Source: an uncultured Prevotellaceae bacterium
Lineage (GTDB): Bacteria; Bacteroidota; Bacteroidia; Bacteroidales; Bacteroidaceae
DNA length: 64,000 nt
Assembly (NCBI GenBank): GCA_902776475.1
Contig: CACYQD010000008.1
Span: 40,748 to 104,747, forward strand
Direction of reading: 5' to 3'
The translations under genes and the position numbers were made by a program. Shown here in pieces: positions 53,034 through 61,885 of the stretch. Numbering within the stretch: position 1 is the stretch's first letter; the number at the start of each line of letters is the position of its first letter. The notes beneath the pieces were generated by a model. The model was not told the origin of the DNA, did no database searches, and worked only from the letters and a program-made list of their open reading frames with translations.

Positions 53034-53648
53034 ATGAAGAAATTTTTGTTTGCAATTGTAGCATTGTTCACTGCTGCTCCTTCTTTCGCACAGTTCAGCA
53101 GTGGTGGTTTCTCTCTTGATGAGGAGCATCTTTATTGGGGTGTCCGTCTCGGTATCAACTTCTCTGGTATCGGTGGTGACCTCGAGTCAGACAAGTCGCG
53201 CACGGGTATGGCCCTCGCAGGTATCATCGGTGTCCGTGTCACTGACTCCGCTCCTGTATTCCTGGAGAGTGGTCTCTACTATACCGAGCGTGGTGGTAAG
53301 AATTTGAAATACAAAGATGCCCCGATTCCAGATGAGCCAAAAAGCCTTAAAGGCCATCTCAACTACCTTGAGATACCCGTTCTCATCAAGTATGGTATTA
53401 CCACAGAGAACAACATTGCCGTCCTGCCTTTCATCGGTCCGTATTTCTCGATGGGTATTTCCGGCAGCTACAAATATCTGAGACATCCCGACATGGGTTT
53501 CAAAATCGGATGCGGTGCAGAGTGGAACAACCTCTATCTTGAAGGTGCCTATCAGTTTGGTGTTGCCAATATCATTGATACAGACGATTTCGACGACGCC
53601 ACCTCACATGGACATACCTTCAGCATCAACTTCGGTATCAACTTCTAA
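53034..53648 (+). CDS. Outer membrane beta-barrel protein (porin-like, OMP_b-brl family)
   Basis: A 204-residue protein: signal peptide MKKFLFAIVALFTAAPSFAQ, then alternating hydrophobic/polar strands (LYWGVRLGINFSGIGGD, PVFLESGLYYTERGGK, LNYLEIPVLIKYGI, AVLPFIGPYFSMGISG) typical of the eight-stranded PF13568 barrels of Bacteroidota. It ends in Phe (SINFGINF), the usual signal for outer-membrane insertion. Single-gene unit between a promoter and a terminator. Confidence 0.88.
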   Translation: MKKFLFAIVALFTAAPSFAQFSSGGFSLDEEHLYWGVRLGINFSGIGGDLESDKSRTGMALAGIIGVRVTDSAPVFLESGLYYTERGGKNLKYKDAPIPDEPKSLKGHLNYLEIPVLIKYGITTENNIAVLPFIGPYFSMGISGSYKYLRHPDMGFKIGCGAEWNNLYLEGAYQFGVANIIDTDDFDDATSHGHTFSINFGINF

Positions 53649-53668
53649 TCAATCACCTGTATATTTTT

Positions 53669-53717
53669 CCCTCATCCGGCGTATCCTTCAGGGCTGGTCG
53701 GATGAGGGTTGTTTTTT
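53669..53717 (+). terminator. Terminator after the barrel protein
   Basis: CCCTCATCCG (53669-53678) pairs with CGGATGAGGG (53699-53708), followed by TTGTTTTTT. Confidence 0.85.
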
Positions 53718-53741
53718 CTCCACATTCTTTTCTCCACACTC

Positions 53742-55316
53742 ATGATCAAGGAATTGCAGGTCAGGGTCATCCCCTCCATGGCGGCATCCATGTCGGTCTT
53801 AGCAGACCATGTCGCCCGCGAACAGGGTATCGATAAGCGGACCATCACCCATATCCGCATCCTCAAGCGGAGTATTGATGCCCGGCAGCGTACCATTTAT
53901 GTGAATCTCACGCTGCGGGTGTATATCCAGGAAGAACCTGCTGATGAAGTGTATGAGAAGACCGTTTATCAAGATGTGTCCCGAGGCCGCAGCGTGGTCG
54001 TGGTGGGTGCAGGGCCGGGTGGCCTCTTTGCCGCACTGCGGTTGGTGGAGTTGGGCCTGAGACCCATCGTGGTCGAACGGGGAAAGAATGTGCATGATCG
54101 GAAAAAAGACCTCGCCCTCATCACCAAGAACCAACGGGTGGATGAAGAGAGCAACTATTGTTTCGGCGAGGGTGGGGCAGGAGCCTACTCCGATGGCAAG
54201 CTCTATACCCGGTCGAAGAAGCGGGGCAATGTCGAAAAAATCCTCCGTGTCTTCTGTCAGCATGGTGCCTCTACCGATATCCTCGTCGATGCCCATCCCC
54301 ATATCGGTACGGACAAATTGCCTGCTGTCATAGAGAACATGCGCAACACCATCCTCTCCTGTGGCGGGGAGGTGCATTTCCAAACCCGGATGACACGGTT
54401 GGTCATCGAGGGCGACCGGGTGGTGGGCATCGAGGCGCAGCGGACTACTGATGGAGCCGAATTGGAGTTTCGTGGACCGGTGATTCTGGCCACAGGCCAT
54501 TCCGCCCGCGACGTCTATCGTTATCTCTCCGAGGCGAAGGTGGAGATTGAAGCCAAGGGCATCGCCGTCGGCGTGCGCTTGGAGCATCCTTCCCAACTGA
54601 TCGACCAGATCCAGTATCATAACTGTGAGGGCAGGGGAAAATACCTGCCGGCAGCGGAATACAGCTATGTGACACAAGTCGATGGCCGAGGCGTCTATTC
54701 CTTCTGCATGTGTCCAGGAGGCTTTGTCATCCCCGCCGCCACCGGACCAGAGCAGATTGTCGTCAATGGCATGAGTCCCAGCAGTCGTGGCACCAAATGG
54801 TCAAACAGCGGCATGGTGGTGGAGACACGTCCGGAGGATATCGAGGGTGACGACCCCCTGAGGGTGATGCGCTTCCAAGAAAAACTCGAAGCCGACTGCT
54901 GGCTGCAGGGAAACCGTCGTCAGACTGCCCCTGCACAGCGCATGGCAGATTTCGTGGCAGGTAAGTTGAGCTATGACCTTCCCCGTTCGTCCTACGCACC
55001 GGGCATCGTGGCCAGTCCGTTGCATTTCTGGTTGCCCAAATCCGTGGCCGACCGCTTACGGCAGGGTTTCCGCATATTCGGGCAGAAAAGCAAGGGTTTC
55101 CTCACCAATGAGGCCGTATTGATCGCCGTGGAAACCCGCACCTCGTCACCCGTCAGGATCCTCCGCGATGCAGAGACCCTCCAACACATCCGCTTGCAGG
55201 GCCTTTTCCCCTGCGGTGAAGGAGCCGGTTATGCCGGAGGCATCGTGTCCGCCGGAGTCGATGGTGAGCGTTGTGCGGAGATGTGCGCAGCCGACTGCCG
55301 TTTTCTCCTTTCATAG
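53742..55316 (+). CDS. FAD-dependent oxidoreductase (COG2509-like)
   Basis: A 524-residue cytoplasmic flavoprotein. The N-terminal about 80 residues form a small alpha/beta domain (MIKELQVRVIPSMAAS) typical of this group. Then the FAD motif VVVGAGPGGLFAALRL (89-94), RVDEESNYCFGEGGAGAYSDGKLYTR, and the C-terminal FAD-binding FPCGEGAGYAGGIVSAGVDG. Substrate unknown. The start at 53742 matches the N-terminal domain; the frame opens 11 codons earlier. Its last 88 bases overlap the 3' end of sstT on the other strand. Confidence 0.88.
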   Translation: MIKELQVRVIPSMAASMSVLADHVAREQGIDKRTITHIRILKRSIDARQRTIYVNLTLRVYIQEEPADEVYEKTVYQDVSRGRSVVVVGAGPGGLFAALRLVELGLRPIVVERGKNVHDRKKDLALITKNQRVDEESNYCFGEGGAGAYSDGKLYTRSKKRGNVEKILRVFCQHGASTDILVDAHPHIGTDKLPAVIENMRNTILSCGGEVHFQTRMTRLVIEGDRVVGIEAQRTTDGAELEFRGPVILATGHSARDVYRYLSEAKVEIEAKGIAVGVRLEHPSQLIDQIQYHNCEGRGKYLPAAEYSYVTQVDGRGVYSFCMCPGGFVIPAATGPEQIVVNGMSPSSRGTKWSNSGMVVETRPEDIEGDDPLRVMRFQEKLEADCWLQGNRRQTAPAQRMADFVAGKLSYDLPRSSYAPGIVASPLHFWLPKSVADRLRQGFRIFGQKSKGFLTNEAVLIAVETRTSSPVRILRDAETLQHIRLQGLFPCGEGAGYAGGIVSAGVDGERCAEMCAADCRFLLS

Positions 55317-56497
55317 TATTCTGCACTGGCCGTGAAGAAGACATCGCCGCAGGAGTTGAGCGCTGTCTCCACGGAATCCTGCACCACTCCGATGATGAAA
55401 CCGATGGCAACCGCCTGCATGGACACGTCGTCGTCAATGCCGAGGAATGAGCAGGCCATAGGTATCAGCAGCAAGGAACCGCCAGCCACACCCGATGCTC
55501 CGCACGCGCCAAGCGTGGCGATGATGCATAGCATCAGAGCCGGCAAGAACTCCACCTCTACACCCACCGTGTGGGCCACTGCCAGTGACATGACCGTGAT
55601 GGTGACGGCTGCTCCGTCCATATTGATGGTCGCCCCCAGAGGAATGCTCACCGAATAAAAATCCTCGTCCAGTCCCAGTTTCTTGCACAGATTCATGTTG
55701 ATGGGAATATTGGCTGCTGAGGAACGGGTGAAAAATGCGTTGATGCCGCTCTCCTTGAGACAGGTGAAGAGCAAGGGATAGGGGTTTCGCCGAAGCATCA
55801 GGTAGGAAATCAGAGGATTGGATATGAGGGTGTTGGCCAACATGCAGCCAACGAGCAGGAGCAGCAGATGGCCGTAGGTGGTGAACACTTCAAGTCCGCT
55901 TTCGGAGACAGAGGAGAAAACCAGTCCGAGGATGCCGAAAGGGGCAAACTGTATGATCCACTTCACGGCCTGGGAGATGACTTCTGCAAAGTCGTGCATG
56001 ACCTCTATCGTGTGCTTACTGGCCACTTTTTTCATCGCAAGGCCGAAGATGATGGCCCAGAACAGTATGCCGATATAATTAGCGGTGGAGGTGGATTGAA
56101 TCGGATTGGACACCATGTTGGTGAAAAGATTGGTGAACACATCTGTCAAAGATCCGGGAGCCGTCTGGCTTGCTGCATCTTTTAATGCGAGTCTGACGGG
56201 GAAGAGGAAACTGCCTGCGACAGCCAACAGGGCGGCGATGAACGTGCTGAGCAAATATCTGGAGATGACGGTTCGGAAGCGCGGTCCCAGTCCTCCGCCA
56301 GCCTTGGCGATGGATGCTGTGACGAGTACGGCTACCAAAACCGGTGCGATGGCCTTCAGCGCACTGACAAAGATTTGTCCGAGCATGGAAATGACGGTCC
56401 ACTGCGGAACCACGAGAGCGAGTGTGGCACCGATGACCAGACCGATGAAGATGCGGAGCACCAGACTTATTTCAGTCCATTTGCGCAAGATGTTCAT
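55229..56497 (-). CDS. sstT: Serine/threonine:sodium symporter
   Basis: A 422-residue dicarboxylate/amino acid:cation symporter, SstT type: about eight hydrophobic segments, the serine-rich re-entrant loop FFTRSSAANIPINMNLCKKLG, PLGATINMDGAAVTITVM and the C-terminal GIDDDVSMQAVAIGFIIGVVQDSVETALNSCGDVFFTA. It imports serine and threonine with Na+. The last about 29 residues are coded antisense to the FAD oxidoreductase and look like a tail gained by loss of an earlier stop. Confidence 0.94.
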   Translation of the reverse strand: MNILRKWTEISLVLRIFIGLVIGATLALVVPQWTVISMLGQIFVSALKAIAPVLVAVLVTASIAKAGGGLGPRFRTVISRYLLSTFIAALLAVAGSFLFPVRLALKDAASQTAPGSLTDVFTNLFTNMVSNPIQSTSTANYIGILFWAIIFGLAMKKVASKHTIEVMHDFAEVISQAVKWIIQFAPFGILGLVFSSVSESGLEVFTTYGHLLLLLVGCMLANTLISNPLISYLMLRRNPYPLLFTCLKESGINAFFTRSSAANIPINMNLCKKLGLDEDFYSVSIPLGATINMDGAAVTITVMSLAVAHTVGVEVEFLPALMLCIIATLGACGASGVAGGSLLLIPMACSFLGIDDDVSMQAVAIGFIIGVVQDSVETALNSCGDVFFTASAEYYERRKRQSAAHISAQRSPSTPADTMPPA

Positions 56498-56566
56498 GCC
56501 TGCCTATGTGTTTTTTTGAATAATCGCAATGATGGTGCGAAGATACAAAAAATAAGTGGAATGGCC

Positions 56567-59500
56567 TCAAGCTGTCCTCCGTTTTTTGCCGAGCACACGT
56601 TCTTCTATCCATTGGAAGACCGTGAAGAGGACGGGCACCACAAATAGCAAGGCAATCGTACCAATGAGCATGCCGCCGATTGTTCCCACACCGAGGGAAC
56701 GGTTGCCGTTGGCTCCCACGCCGGCTGCAAAGGCCATGGGGAGCAAGCCAAACACCATGGTCATCGAAGTCATCAGAATGGGGCGCAAGCGCACGGCTGC
56801 GGCATCCAAGGCCGACTCCACGATGCCCATGCCCTGACGGCGGCGCTCTGAGGCGTATTCTGTCAGCAGGATGGCTGTCTTGGAAAGCAAACCGATGAGC
56901 ATGATCAGACCCGTCTGCATATAGATGTTGTTCTCCAGTCCCCAGATTTTGGCGAAGATGAACGAACCCGCCAGACCGAAAGGCACGCTCAGGATCACCG
57001 CCAGCGGGACGAAGAGACTCTCATAGAGGGCGCACAGGATGAGGTAGATGAAGATCACGCAGATAACGAAGACCATCGTGGCGGTGTTCTGCGCTGAAGC
57101 TTCCTCACGCGTCATACCGCCGAAGTCGTAGCCGTAGCCTTCGGGCAACTGTTCGGCAGCCACCTCGCGGATGGCGGCGATGGCCTGGCCGCTGCTGTAT
57201 CCCTCTGCCTGCGTGCCGCTCACCGAGATGCTCGGGAAGAGGTTGAAGCGCGACAGCGTCTCCGAACCATAGATACGGGTCAGTTTTAGGTATTGGCTTA
57301 CGGGGGTCATCTCTCCCTGTCCGTTTTTCACGAAGATGCGGTTGAGTGACTCTGTGTCAAGCCGGTACTCCGGCGAGGCCTGCACCATGACACGGTAGAG
57401 TTTGGTGAATCTGACGAAGTTGGATGCGTATGTGCCGCCGATATAGCCCTGCAGTGCGCCGAGCACATCGCTGGGCGACACCCCATGCCGCTTGCAGAGG
57501 GCGGCGTCCACATCCACACGGTACTGGGGATATTTGAGTGAGAAATTGGTGAAGGCACGGCTGATCTCCTCCCGTTCGTTGAGGGCGGATATCAGTTGGT
57601 TGGTGTAGTGCAGCAGTTCCTCTATGGTGCCCCCTTTCTTGTCCTGGACATACAGTTCGAAGCCATTGGTGCGGCCAAAACCCGGTATCATGGCCTGGGT
57701 GTTGACCTGTATCTTCGCATTGGCGATGTCGGCGGTTCTTCGGTAGATATCCTCCATCACAGCCTCCACCTTGTCTTCTTTCCCGGTGCGCTCATCCCAC
57801 TTTTTCAGTTTCAGCGTGAAATTGCCGTTTGAGGCCGACTGTTCGAAGCCCATGCTCGTACCCGCCACCAAGGAGTAGGAGCGCAACTGCGGAAGGTCTT
57901 TGATGCGCTTCTCTACCTCCTTCATGGTGGTGTAGGTCTGTTTCAGTGTGCTGCCGGGAGCACCCTGCACATTGATGAACACGGTGCCCATGTCCTCGCT
58001 GGGAACGAGGCCAGTCTTCGTGGTCTTCATCAGTATGGTGAGTCCCACGAGGGCCACGACCACAAGAGCGGCAGGTGCCCACTTGTGTCTGGCCAACAGG
58101 CTTACGCCGTTCTTGTAGCGGTTGACGAGATGATGGAAGGCATTGTCGAATGCGATGTGGAAGCGCGATGAGAAACTCATCTTCTCGCCCTTCTCCGTAT
58201 CAGCATGTGGCGTCATCAGGAGTGCGCACAGGGCAGGGGAGAGGGTCAGAGCATTAAACAGCGATATCGCCACGGCAATGGCCATGGTGAGGCCAAACTG
58301 CGTGTAGAACGTGCCCGTCACGCCGCCGATGAAACAAACCGGGATAAACACCGCCATGAACACGAGCGTGGTCGTCACCAGGGCTGAGGTGATGCCATGC
58401 ATGGCATTCACCGTGGCATCGTAGGACGAGCGGCATCCGGCGTCAAACTGCGCCTGCACGGCTTCCACCACCACGATGGCATCATCCACCACGGTGCCGA
58501 TGACCAGCACGAGGGCAAAGAGCGTGAGCATGTTGAGGGAGAAACCGATGAGGTAGAGGACGGCCAGTGTGCCTATCAGGGAAACCAGGATGGCAATGGT
58601 GGGGATGAGGGTGGAACGGAAACTCTGCAAAAACAGATAAACCACCAGGATCACCAGCAGCATCGCTTCCAGAAGTGTCCTCAGCACGCTCTTGATCGAG
58701 GCATCCAGGAAGTCTTTCTTTGATTCCAGGTCTTCGATGACGACACCCGGCGGCAGGTCCTTGCGGATCTGTTCCACCTCGCGGTCAATCTCCTTGATGA
58801 TCTCGTTGGCATTGGATCCCGCCACCTGGTTGATCATGATATTCACGCCGGGATGGCCATTGGTCTCGCCGATGAAGTTGTAGCTCTGGGCGCCGAGTTC
58901 CACTTTCGCCACATCGCCGATGCGCAGCACATCGCCGTTGGGCAGCGAGCGGATCACCATCTGTTCGTAACCCTGTTCTTCCTCGTAGCGGCCGCGGTAT
59001 TTCAAAACATATTGGAACGTGTTTTCCGAGTCCGCACCCAAGGTTCCCGAGGCGGCCTCCACATTCTGTTCGTCGAGCACCTTGTTGACATCGGCAGGGG
59101 TGATGCCGTAGCTGGCCATTTTCTGCGGGTCGAGCCAGATACGCATGGAATAGTCGGCTCCGATCACGTTGACATCGCCCACACCGCCGATACGTGAGAG
59201 GCGGGGCTCGATGTTGATTTTCGTGTAGTTGGCCAGGAAGGTGCGGTCAAAAGCTCCGTCGGTGCTGTACACCGTCAGTTGCTTGATGTTGCTCGTCTGC
59301 CGTTTGCGGACGGTCAGACCGCTTTTCACCACATCGCTCGGCAATCTGCCCTGTACGGTGGCGGCGCGGTTCTGGACGTTGACCATGGCCATGTCGGGGT
59401 CGGTGCCCTGTCGGAAGAAGACGGAGATGGACGCACTGCCCGTGTTGGAGGCCGTCGAAGACATATACATCATGCCTTCCACACCGTTGATGGCTTCCTC

Positions 59501-59698
59501 GAGCGGCACCACAACGCTTTTCTGTACGGTCTCGGCGTTGGCTCCGGTGTAGTTGGCGTTGATACGGACAGTAGGAGGAGCGATTTCGGGAAATTGTTCC
59601 AAGGCCAGGTGTGTCAGGCCGATGAGGCCCAACAAGACCATGAGCACGGAGATGACTCCGGCCAGAATCGGACGGTCGATGAATGTCTTTACTTGCAT
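56567..59698 (-). CDS. RND multidrug efflux transporter, HAE1 family
   Basis: A 1043-residue inner-membrane pump of AcrB type with 12 hydrophobic segments and two large periplasmic loops. The proton-relay pair is in VIGTVVDDAIVVVEAV (about residue 405), and the N-terminal FIDRPILAGVISVLMVLLG and the second-half GLLSKTAILLTEYASERRR are family signatures. It exports amphiphilic compounds with H+. It starts inside the last ten bases of its adaptor gene. The outer-membrane partner is not encoded here. Confidence 0.95.
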   Translation of the reverse strand: MQVKTFIDRPILAGVISVLMVLLGLIGLTHLALEQFPEIAPPTVRINANYTGANAETVQKSVVVPLEEAINGVEGMMYMSSTASNTGSASISVFFRQGTDPDMAMVNVQNRAATVQGRLPSDVVKSGLTVRKRQTSNIKQLTVYSTDGAFDRTFLANYTKINIEPRLSRIGGVGDVNVIGADYSMRIWLDPQKMASYGITPADVNKVLDEQNVEAASGTLGADSENTFQYVLKYRGRYEEEQGYEQMVIRSLPNGDVLRIGDVAKVELGAQSYNFIGETNGHPGVNIMINQVAGSNANEIIKEIDREVEQIRKDLPPGVVIEDLESKKDFLDASIKSVLRTLLEAMLLVILVVYLFLQSFRSTLIPTIAILVSLIGTLAVLYLIGFSLNMLTLFALVLVIGTVVDDAIVVVEAVQAQFDAGCRSSYDATVNAMHGITSALVTTTLVFMAVFIPVCFIGGVTGTFYTQFGLTMAIAVAISLFNALTLSPALCALLMTPHADTEKGEKMSFSSRFHIAFDNAFHHLVNRYKNGVSLLARHKWAPAALVVVALVGLTILMKTTKTGLVPSEDMGTVFINVQGAPGSTLKQTYTTMKEVEKRIKDLPQLRSYSLVAGTSMGFEQSASNGNFTLKLKKWDERTGKEDKVEAVMEDIYRRTADIANAKIQVNTQAMIPGFGRTNGFELYVQDKKGGTIEELLHYTNQLISALNEREEISRAFTNFSLKYPQYRVDVDAALCKRHGVSPSDVLGALQGYIGGTYASNFVRFTKLYRVMVQASPEYRLDTESLNRIFVKNGQGEMTPVSQYLKLTRIYGSETLSRFNLFPSISVSGTQAEGYSSGQAIAAIREVAAEQLPEGYGYDFGGMTREEASAQNTATMVFVICVIFIYLILCALYESLFVPLAVILSVPFGLAGSFIFAKIWGLENNIYMQTGLIMLIGLLSKTAILLTEYASERRRQGMGIVESALDAAAVRLRPILMTSMTMVFGLLPMAFAAGVGANGNRSLGVGTIGGMLIGTIALLFVVPVLFTVFQWIEERVLGKKRRTA

Positions 59699-60792
59699 AC
59701 CGTCATCCCTTCCTTGATCAGTCCGGCACCTTCAGCCACGATGGTGTCGCCGATGCTGAGTCCTTCTTCCACGATATAGTTGCGTCCGTCATTCTGTGGG
59801 TAGATGGTGACAGGGGTGGCCTTTGTCTTGCCGTTCACCACCTTATAAACAAAGATGCGGTTTTGGAGTTCGTAGGTGGCTTCCTGAGGAATCGTGATGC
59901 AGTCGTTGCGGCGGGTGGGCATCAGGATGGTGCCGCTGCCGCCATCATGCAACAGATGCTGTGGGTTGGGGAAGGTGGCACGCAGCGTGACCGATCCCGT
60001 CGAGGATTTCACCGTTCCACTCATGGCAGAGATCCTGCCCTCGCTCTTGCAGGTGTCGCCATTGCCCAGTTTCAGGGTCAGGGAAGGGGCGTGGGCGATG
60101 AAGAGGTCCACCGAACCATATTTGCTGATGAGGTTCATGGCCTCGTTGTCGGAGATGGAGAAATAGGCGTAGATCTCATGGTCATCGGCCACCGTCACCA
60201 GGGGTTCGCTGATATTGCTGCTGACCAATGATCCCACATGCCAGGGTATCATCGATGCCACGCCGTTGAGCGGACTCCTCACCATGGTGTAGGTCAGGTT
60301 GTTGTTGGCCTCGGCTTCACGGGCCTGTGCCTGTGCGAGGGCGGCCTCAGCTTCGCGCAGGGCGTTGCGCATCGTTTCCACCGAGAAGTCAGACACCACC
60401 TGGTTCTCCTTCAGTTTCACCTCGTTGTTGTAGTTCATGCGGGCCGTAGCCAGTTTGGCCTCGCACATTTTCCGTGCGGCGACGGCCTCGCGGGTGGCTG
60501 CCAGATAGGGTGCCTGGTCGATGACGAAGAGCAACTGCCCTTTCCTCACCTTGTCGCCCTCGTTGATGTAGATATGGGTGATTTTGCCGGTCACCTGTGG
60601 CCGGATCTCCACAATCTGGCAACCGGTGAAGCGAGCGCTGTATTCATGGAGCAGAGTCATGTCCTGTCTGCTCACGGTCATCAGTTTGTTTCTGACTTGT
60701 TCTTTTTCTTGGTTTTTCTTGGGCTCTTCCTTGCAAGAGAGGAAAGTGGTGCTGATCAGGGCACCTATCATCAATAGAGAAAGATATTTCAT
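59689..60792 (-). CDS. RND efflux periplasmic adaptor (membrane fusion protein)
   Basis: A 367-residue lipoprotein (MKYLSLLMIGALISTTFLSC, Cys20) that bridges the RND pump and a TolC duct. Lipoyl-like half-motifs VEIRPQVTGKITHIYINEGDKVRKGQLLFVID and VRSPLNGVASMIPWHVGSLV flank an alpha-hairpin coiled coil (about 95-165). A beta-barrel domain and membrane-proximal domain follow. The stop overlaps the pump start by ten bases. Confidence 0.94.
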   Translation of the reverse strand: MKYLSLLMIGALISTTFLSCKEEPKKNQEKEQVRNKLMTVSRQDMTLLHEYSARFTGCQIVEIRPQVTGKITHIYINEGDKVRKGQLLFVIDQAPYLAATREAVAARKMCEAKLATARMNYNNEVKLKENQVVSDFSVETMRNALREAEAALAQAQAREAEANNNLTYTMVRSPLNGVASMIPWHVGSLVSSNISEPLVTVADDHEIYAYFSISDNEAMNLISKYGSVDLFIAHAPSLTLKLGNGDTCKSEGRISAMSGTVKSSTGSVTLRATFPNPQHLLHDGGSGTILMPTRRNDCITIPQEATYELQNRIFVYKVVNGKTKATPVTIYPQNDGRNYIVEEGLSIGDTIVAEGAGLIKEGMTVCK

Positions 60793-60885
60793 ATCTTTTT
60801 GACGCTTTTTGTTCGGAATGGTTTAATTTTTGTCCTCTTTCATCAAAAAATCCTGTCAGGTTCCTGTGCATTCCCAAATTTTTCT

Positions 60886-60893
60886 TACTTTTG
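60886..60893 (+). promoter_or_regulatory. -7 box for the small lipoprotein gene
   Basis: TACTTTTG, 27 bases before the ATG pair at 60921/60924. Confidence 0.45.
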
Positions 60894-60920
60894 CGAAAAG
60901 AAAGCAACCTAATCCAGATA

Positions 60921-61232
60921 ATGATGAAAAACAAACAGATGATCATGATGGCATGCGCCTTGATCGCCATGGTGCTGATGGGCGGATGCAACAAGAAGAA
61001 AGAAATATCGGTGGACAAACTGAGCCAGACCATCATTCAGTCGGTTGTGGCCGAACAGAGAGACAGCGGCCGTGTGCTGACCGTTGACACCATCTTCCTC
61101 AACAGCACCGCTGGTGACAACTTCAGCGGAGAGCTCCGCGGCCATGTCAATGACTCGACAGAGGTGGTGTATGACCTGCAGGTGACCGACGAGGGAGACG
61201 AACTGTCGGCTGAGTGGACTTTGCGGCAATAG
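60921..61232 (+). CDS. Small lipoprotein of unknown function
   Basis: A 103-residue protein. Hydrophobic signal MIMMACALIAMVLMGGC with lipid-accepting Cys23, then about 80 residues: a short Lys-rich stretch, a helix (SVDKLSQTIIQSVVAEQRDS) and beta strands (EVVYDLQVTDEGDELSAEWTLRQ). No known domain. Starts at 60921 or at the next ATG 60924; both give the same lipobox. Convergent with the Crp/Fnr gene. Confidence 0.7.
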   Translation: MMKNKQMIMMACALIAMVLMGGCNKKKEISVDKLSQTIIQSVVAEQRDSGRVLTVDTIFLNSTAGDNFSGELRGHVNDSTEVVYDLQVTDEGDELSAEWTLRQ

Positions 61233-61263
61233 TTGCCGGAGAGATTGGTGCGGCAGGCTGCGC

Positions 61264-61860
61264 TCAGTCGAGCAGTGTGGCTGAGCGCACGCGGCTGAGC
61301 GTCTCAGGAGTCATCTGGAGATAGTTGGCGATATAGTTGAGCGGTGCGCGCTGCACCACCTTGGGCATGAGTTTGCAAAGCCTTTTATAGCGGTCTTGTG
61401 CAGACTCAAACCTCACAAGGTCGGCGTGCACCTGTGAGAGAATCAGCGACTCCTCCAAGATCTTGCGGTAGAGAATCTGGATGTTGACATTGTGCAGAGC
61501 CACCTCCTCCAGCCGTTGCTTGGGCAGGGCATAGCAGGTGGTGTTTTCCAGAGCCTCGATCTGCAATTTCGTCGGTTCCTCCCTGAAGAGACTTTCAATA
61601 CACATGACGATGGTGCCATCCACGCCAAGATGCTCTGTCACCATCCGTCCCCGCTTGTTGTAGAACTGGCGCAGCAGTCCGGTGTCGATATAGAGGATGT
61701 CGCGGCACACGTCGCCCTCCTTGAGGACGGTCTCACCCTTGGTGAATTTCCTCATCACCAGCACTGACTCGAGGATATCGAGCTCGTCATGGGTCATCGT
61801 ACTGTATTTCCTTGCCAGTTCACGGGCAATGTCTCGCATAGTATGCGGCAGTTCTCTCAT
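61264..61860 (-). CDS. Crp/Fnr-family transcription regulator
   Basis: A 198-residue protein: cyclic-nucleotide-binding-like beta roll at about 20-125 (RKFTKGETVLKEGDVCRDILYIDTGLLRQFY), a long dimerisation helix, then a C-terminal helix-turn-helix (PLNYIANYLQMTPETLSRVRS). The phosphate-binding cassette of true cAMP receptors is not evident, as in most Bacteroidota members, so the ligand is unknown. It follows lepA by 25 bases and may be co-transcribed with it. Confidence 0.88.
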   Translation of the reverse strand: MRELPHTMRDIARELARKYSTMTHDELDILESVLVMRKFTKGETVLKEGDVCRDILYIDTGLLRQFYNKRGRMVTEHLGVDGTIVMCIESLFREEPTKLQIEALENTTCYALPKQRLEEVALHNVNIQILYRKILEESLILSQVHADLVRFESAQDRYKRLCKLMPKVVQRAPLNYIANYLQMTPETLSRVRSATLLD

Positions 61861-61885
61861 GGGTTTCTCCTTTCCTATATGATTT

